From Tannerella sp. (lineage in GTDB: Bacteria; Bacteroidota; Bacteroidia; Bacteroidales; Tannerellaceae): 8,296 bases of DNA. This document shows positions 5,602-8,296 of this stretch, in pieces. The notes beneath the pieces were generated by a model. It saw only the letters and a list, made by a program, of their open reading frames with translations, ran no database searches and had not been told where the DNA came from. The position numbers were made by a program, and so were the translations under genes. Each line of letters begins with the position of its first letter. Position 1 is the first letter of the stretch. Location of the stretch: NCBI GenBank assembly GCA_031289515.1, contig JAITPH010000205.1, positions 1-8,296 on the forward strand, in the 5' to 3' direction.

Positions 5602-6780
5602 ATGCACTCAAAACAAAATCAAGGCTTTGCTACAAAAGCCGTACACGCAGGCGAAAAGCCTGATTTCAGAGAAGGCGCGACAGGCGACGTCAACGTTCCG
5701 ATACACCTGTCCACCACGTTCGCACGCCGTAAAGTAACCGTCCTCACCGCCGGTTACGAATACACGCGCTGCCAGAATCCGACGCGCAAAGCGCTGGAAA
5801 CAAAGCTGGCCGCAATAGAAAACGCAGCATACGGACTGGTGTTCGCCTCCGGCATGGCCGCCGAAACAACCCTCCTGACGGCAATGCTCAAAAGCGGCGA
5901 CCATATCGTGGCTTTCGACGATTTGTACGGCGGCACGAAACGTGTCTTCAACGACATACTGAACAAAAACGGCATAACGGCGACCTGCGTGGACGCAACG
6001 GACGACGAGCAGGTCCGCCAAGCCATCCGGCCCGGAGAAACGCGGATGATATGGATCGAATCGCCGTCGAATCCGCTGCTCAAGGTATGCGACATACGCC
6101 GGATTGCAGACATTGCCTCGACATGCGGCGCAATTCTGGTTGTCGACAACACGTTCCTCTCGCCCTATTTCCAAAAGCCGCTCGATTTGGGCGCAGACAT
6201 CATAGTACACAGTTCCACCAAATATATCGGCGGACACAGCGACGTACTCGGCGGCGCGCTGCTCTGCAACAGCCCCGCGTATTACGAAACGCTTCAATTT
6301 CATCAAAACGCAATCGGCGCCGTGCTTGCTCCTTTCGATTCGTACCTCACCCTCCGTGGAATCAAGACGCTGGCGTTGCGGATGGAGCAGCACCAGAAGA
6401 ACGCGCTGACCGTCGCCCGTTATCTGGCGCAGCATCCGCGCGTAAAAAGGGTATTATATCCCGGACTTGAAATCCATCCCCAGCACGAGTTGTCGAAAAC
6501 GCAGGCAACCGGCTTCGGCGGCGTTCTTTCGTTCGAGATAAAAGGCAGTCAGGCGGACGCGGAAGCATTTGTCGAGAGCCTGAAAGTGATAACGCTGGCA
6601 GAAAGTCTGGGCGGCGTCGAATCGCTAATCGAGATACCGTCGTCGATGACCCATTCGTCCGTACCGAAAGAAATCCGCGAGCAGGTAGGCATAAGCGACA
6701 CGTTGATACGCTTCTCCATAGGCATAGAAGACATAGACGACCTGATAGCCGATCTGGAACAGGGACTGTCGAATTTATAA
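5602..6780 (+). CDS. PLP-dependent trans-sulfuration enzyme, cystathionine gamma-lyase/synthase type
   Basis: A 392-aa cytosolic enzyme of the Cys/Met-metabolism PLP family, full length for the family. It interconverts cystathionine, homocysteine and cysteine, or can release hydrogen sulfide. Residues seen: YEYTR (Tyr54 and Arg56 contact the neighbour's PLP phosphate), FASGMAAE (Ser83-Met85), Tyr109 in DLYGG stacking on PLP, Asp182 in VVDNTFLSPYF, the Schiff-base Lys207 in HSSTKYIGGHSD, the ESLGGVESL loop (334-342), and Arg370 in GISDTLIRFS binding the substrate carboxylate. Many blocks read closer to eukaryotic cystathionine gamma-lyase than to E. coli MetB, including Glu53 before Tyr54, but lyase and synthase cannot be separated with certainty from sequence, so no symbol is given. 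It is a single gene with its own promoter and 3' hairpin. Confidence 0.94.
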   Translation: MHSKQNQGFATKAVHAGEKPDFREGATGDVNVPIHLSTTFARRKVTVLTAGYEYTRCQNPTRKALETKLAAIENAAYGLVFASGMAAETTLLTAMLKSGDHIVAFDDLYGGTKRVFNDILNKNGITATCVDATDDEQVRQAIRPGETRMIWIESPSNPLLKVCDIRRIADIASTCGAILVVDNTFLSPYFQKPLDLGADIIVHSSTKYIGGHSDVLGGALLCNSPAYYETLQFHQNAIGAVLAPFDSYLTLRGIKTLALRMEQHQKNALTVARYLAQHPRVKRVLYPGLEIHPQHELSKTQATGFGGVLSFEIKGSQADAEAFVESLKVITLAESLGGVESLIEIPSSMTHSSVPKEIREQVGISDTLIRFSIGIEDIDDLIADLEQGLSNL

Positions 6781-6787
6781 TTGACGG

Positions 6788-6824
6788 TTCATTCCGCCGG
6801 ATTACGAAAATCCGGCGGAGTGAA
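6788..6824. terminator. Strong hairpin terminator after the PLP enzyme gene
   Basis: Arms 6788-6803 and 6809-6824 pair over 16 bp with one G-T wobble around the loop ACGAA; the inner 11 bp are perfect. It begins 7 nt past the stop. The stem is strong and GC-rich, but only two T residues follow. It may act from both sides, because a minus-strand reading-frame remnant ends 11 bp away at 6835. Confidence 0.65.
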
Positions 6825-6834
6825 TTGTCTCGCG

Positions 6835-6966
6835 CTATTCCTTCTTCGTCAAATGCCCCATCTCGACCAAAGGCATGATTACTTGCGTAAATATCTGATG
6901 AACATGATTGTTAGGCTGTCTGACTTTTGAGACAGCCTCATTTCCCGGAAGTTCAGTGAGCCTGTA
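6835..6966 (-). pseudogene. Possible C-terminal remnant of a minus-strand gene
   Basis: On the minus strand a frame without stops runs from just after a TGA (6967-6969) to a TAG at 6835-6837, 43 codons. Its last part reads HQIFTQVIMPLVEMGHLTKKE, which looks like natural protein, similar in flavour to the end of a winged-helix domain. The upstream part (EAVSKVRQP) is encoded by the hairpin at 6913-6938 and is probably not original coding sequence. No start codon or upstream domain is present, so if real it is the tail of a gene cut off by a deletion or insertion. I do not recognise the family. Confidence 0.3.
6913..6938. repeat. Inverted repeat resembling an IS-end hairpin
   Basis: AGGCTGTCT (6913-6921) and AGACAGCCT (6930-6938) are perfect 9-bp arms around an 8-nt loop GACTTTTG. 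Hairpins of the type GGCTGTCTCAAAAG are, from memory, common at insertion-sequence ends and in repeats of Bacteroidales genomes; no transposase is present here. From 6939 to about 7108 I see no gene or clear structure, only pyrimidine-rich sequence. Confidence 0.4.
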
Positions 6967-7108
6967 TCACTGTATGTTCCTCCCTTCTCCTCCCAACACC
7001 CTTTTTTCGTCCTTTCTTATCCTAAAATCCGTAAGCAGTCAAAAAAAAATCACACCCCATTCCGAGTCCAAAGCCGTAATATTAAATTGATTAGCCATCT
7101 ATGCAGAG

Positions 7109-7168
7109 TTTTTTTTTGAAAAAAATCAATTTTTTTTTATTTTTTTCTTGATTATATAATTTTTTTTT
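7109..7168 (+). other. Phased A/T tracts upstream of the VWA gene promoter
   Basis: Runs of T9 (7109-7117), A7 (7119-7125), T9 (7130-7138), T7 (7140-7146) and T9 (7160-7168) have centres about 9-12 bp apart, then 21 bp, close to the helical repeat. Such phasing bends DNA and can act like an UP element. AATCAA (7124-7129) and TTGATT (7148-7153) form an inverted pair 18 nt apart, the second overlapping the -33 element. The last T9 tract lies inside the promoter spacer. Confidence 0.5.
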
Positions 7169-7177
7169 ATAATTTTG
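7148..7177 (+). promoter_or_regulatory. Promoter of the VWA lipoprotein gene
   Basis: TTG (7148-7150), a 19-bp spacer and TAATTTTG (7170-7177), an exact TAnnTTTG. The predicted leader to the ATG at 7284 is about 100 nt, with a small possible stem AGGAG/CTCCT (7223-7227 and 7237-7241). The T9 run in the spacer means a one- or two-base slip would change promoter spacing. Confidence 0.6.
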
Positions 7178-7283
7178 CCGCGTCGGAGTTGCATAGTTGT
7201 ACCCCTTTCATGCATTCATGGTAGGAGAGAGTGCGGCTCCTCTGAGTGAAACAGATTATCGTAAACAACAAGATTATAAATGT

Positions 7284-7739
7284 ATGAACATCAAGAATTT
7301 ATACTTAGTATTATTGGCAATTGCCTGTTTGACAGTAGCTTGCGACAGTAGAGGACAAGCCAGAGGGAGAGGAGCTACTCCCGCAGGCTCTGCTGTGCCT
7401 TTACAGACCGAATCTATCCCGGCCGTCACGCCAGTCATCAACGTCTATATCGAAAATTCCGGTAGCATGGACGGGTATGTGAGAGGCGTTACCGAGTTTG
7501 AACAGGCTGTCTATAACTATCTGAGTGATATAAAGATATCCGGAGTAGCCGACAGCCTGAACCTGTTCTACATTAACAGCAAAGTCATACCGCAAGGTTC
7601 CGGTTCTGATATTGCCGTCATTGAGGATTTCATACTGAAACTCGAACCGTCATCATTCAGCCAAAAGGGGGGGGGGGAATCGCGGCACATCCGATATTGC
7701 CAATGTTATAAGAGATGTCTTATCCGCCACGAAGGATAA
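7284..7739 (+). CDS. VWA-domain lipoprotein, N-terminal part before the frameshift
   Basis: As read, a 151-aa product that ends early. Residues 1-20 are a lipoprotein signal (MNIKNLYLVLLAIACLTVAC, lipid Cys20), followed by a flexible Gly/Ala/Pro/Arg-rich linker (about 21-50) and the first half of a von Willebrand A fold. Its metal-site loop is YIENSGSMDGY (Glu57-Met62), with Glu where the usual DxSxS has Asp. After Lys128 the frame runs through a G-tract, and the last 20 or so residues (ESRHIRYCQCYKRC...) are out-of-frame translation up to a TAA at 7737-7739. The true fold continues in the +1 frame from 7678. The ATG at 7284 is chosen because it starts the lipoprotein signal; upstream in-frame codons lie in the leader. 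This class of lipoprotein is familiar from Bacteroidales but has no known function. Codon use and GC are lower than in the genes before it. Confidence 0.8.
   Translation: MNIKNLYLVLLAIACLTVACDSRGQARGRGATPAGSAVPLQTESIPAVTPVINVYIENSGSMDGYVRGVTEFEQAVYNYLSDIKISGVADSLNLFYINSKVIPQGSGSDIAVIEDFILKLEPSSFSQKGGGESRHIRYCQCYKRCLIRHEG
7667..7677 (+). repeat. G11 homopolymer causing a frameshift
   Basis: Eleven consecutive G residues follow CCAAAA within the VWA gene. An uninterrupted frame needs 10 (or 7) G; with 11 the ribosome goes to a stop 60 bases on. Options are slipped-strand phase variation caught in the OFF state, a sequencing error, or a real inactivating mutation. Confidence 0.85.
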
Positions 7740-8296
7740 TATCATCTCAATTCTTGTGACAGACGGCATATTTTCGCCCGGAAGAGGCGTCAATGCTGAA
7801 AATTATCTTGTAAATCAGCAAATTGGAATCAAAAATCAAGTTTCCGACTATCTCAAACGTGAAAATAACGGCTCGGTTATTGTATATCAACTTACCTCAA
7901 AATTTGACGGTACATATTATAATAAGGTAGATGCTCCAATCACAATCAACGGGCAACGTCCCTTCTACATTTATATATTTGGCGACACAAAGCTGCTGAA
8001 TGTGCTAAGAGATAGGGTGCCAGAAAGCAGATTCAACGATAGAGGCGTTTTGCACATGCACACATTTTCGGCTATGGCGGGCAATCAAGAAGTGAAATAT
8101 GCAATCAATCCGAGCATAGGAACATTCGAGAAATCAAGGACAAACCCGCAAACAACCATAAAGAACTTGGCAAAAGACAGCCGCACGGGACAGGTGAAAT
8201 TTGCGGTCAATGTTGATTTTTCGGGTTTGCTTTTGGATGATGACTATCTGACAAACAGCGACAATTACGAGAACAGCAGCAAGTACGATTTGGAAA
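7678..8296 (+). CDS. VWA-domain lipoprotein, C-terminal continuation in the +1 frame (partial)
   Basis: From AAT at 7678 the frame one base on from the start frame is open for 206 codons to the window end. It completes the VWA fold: NRGTSDIANVIRDVL supplies the metal-site Thr (GTSD) and ISILVTDGIFSPGRG the Asp of the typical TDG strand; NAENYLVNQQIGIKNQVSDYL and SVIVYQLTSKFDGTYYN follow, then FYIYIFGD. The protein then continues into a further region (about codon 110 on) that I do not recognise. No start codon or ribosome site belongs to this part; it is the same gene as 7284-7739, split by the G-tract. With one G fewer, the joined protein would exceed 335 residues and still be incomplete here. 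The envelope location follows from the lipoprotein signal of the first part. Confidence 0.8.

Noticed and set aside
4225..5607. 460-codon minus-strand open frame opposite the radical SAM gene
   Set aside because: It lies over clearly conserved radical SAM/SPASM motifs, has Val/Ala/Glu-rich mirror composition and no recognisable domain; it results from the GC-rich codon use of the real gene.
5608..6435. 275-codon minus-strand frame opposite the PLP enzyme
   Set aside because: Antisense shadow of a gene with complete catalytic residues.
7678..7739. Programmed ribosomal frameshift in the VWA gene
   Set aside because: A run of 11 G after A4 is not a known programmed-slippage heptamer with a downstream structure that I can see; phase variation or an error explains it more simply, though slippage at the tract cannot be excluded.
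1..8296. CRISPR arrays, tRNA or rRNA genes
   Set aside because: No regularly spaced repeats, cloverleaf-like sequences or rRNA motifs were seen on either strand by eye.

Overview
The window is bacterial and almost certainly from a member of the order Bacteroidales. Nearly every gene start has the Bacteroidetes promoter signature (a TTTG-like -33 element about 19-22 bp before TAnnTTTG), strong Shine-Dalgarno sites are absent, and several protein families are typical of this group: an OxyR close to the Bacteroides form, a DUF4834-like membrane protein, the radical-SAM/lipoprotein pair and a Bacteroidales-type VWA lipoprotein. The genus cannot be told from the sequence.

Layout. (1) 31-1068, minus: a secreted calcineurin-like metallophosphoesterase. 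(2) 1252-1313: an exceptionally long perfect palindrome (30-bp arms, 2-nt loop) just 3' of the next gene. (3) 1333-1878 minus and 1988-2932 plus: an exported 2-Cys glutathione-peroxidase-like enzyme divergent from the peroxide sensor OxyR, with the promoters of both in a 109-bp gap. (4) 2933-3187, minus: a small one-helix membrane protein whose stop codon directly abuts the oxyR stop. (5) 3312-5472, plus: two tandem-duplicated small lipoproteins, each with its own copy of the same promoter block, followed by an overlapping radical SAM/SPASM enzyme. This is the rSAM/lipoprotein maturation system, whose product is unknown. (6) 5602-6780, plus: a PLP-dependent cystathionine gamma-lyase/synthase with its own promoter and a strong 3' hairpin. 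(7) 6835-7196: a non-coding stretch with a possible gene remnant, an IS-end-like hairpin and a very T-rich promoter region. (8) 7284 to the window end, plus: a VWA-domain lipoprotein whose reading frame is broken by a run of 11 G residues and then continues open in the +1 frame to the edge.

How it works together. Modules (2)-(3) form a peroxide-defence unit: cytosolic OxyR senses peroxide and probably controls the exported peroxidase. Module (5) is a post-translational modification cassette: the cytosolic SPASM enzyme presumably modifies the two lipoproteins before export. Neither lipoprotein has a cysteine apart from the lipidation cysteine, but both repeat a Tyr-Gly-(Val/Thr) motif. Module (8) is the best candidate for something new: a cell-envelope VWA protein with a homopolymer in its reading frame and a T9 tract in its promoter spacer, both possible phase-variation switches, lying in lower-GC DNA beyond a degenerate junction. 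A sequencing error in the G-tract is the main competing explanation.
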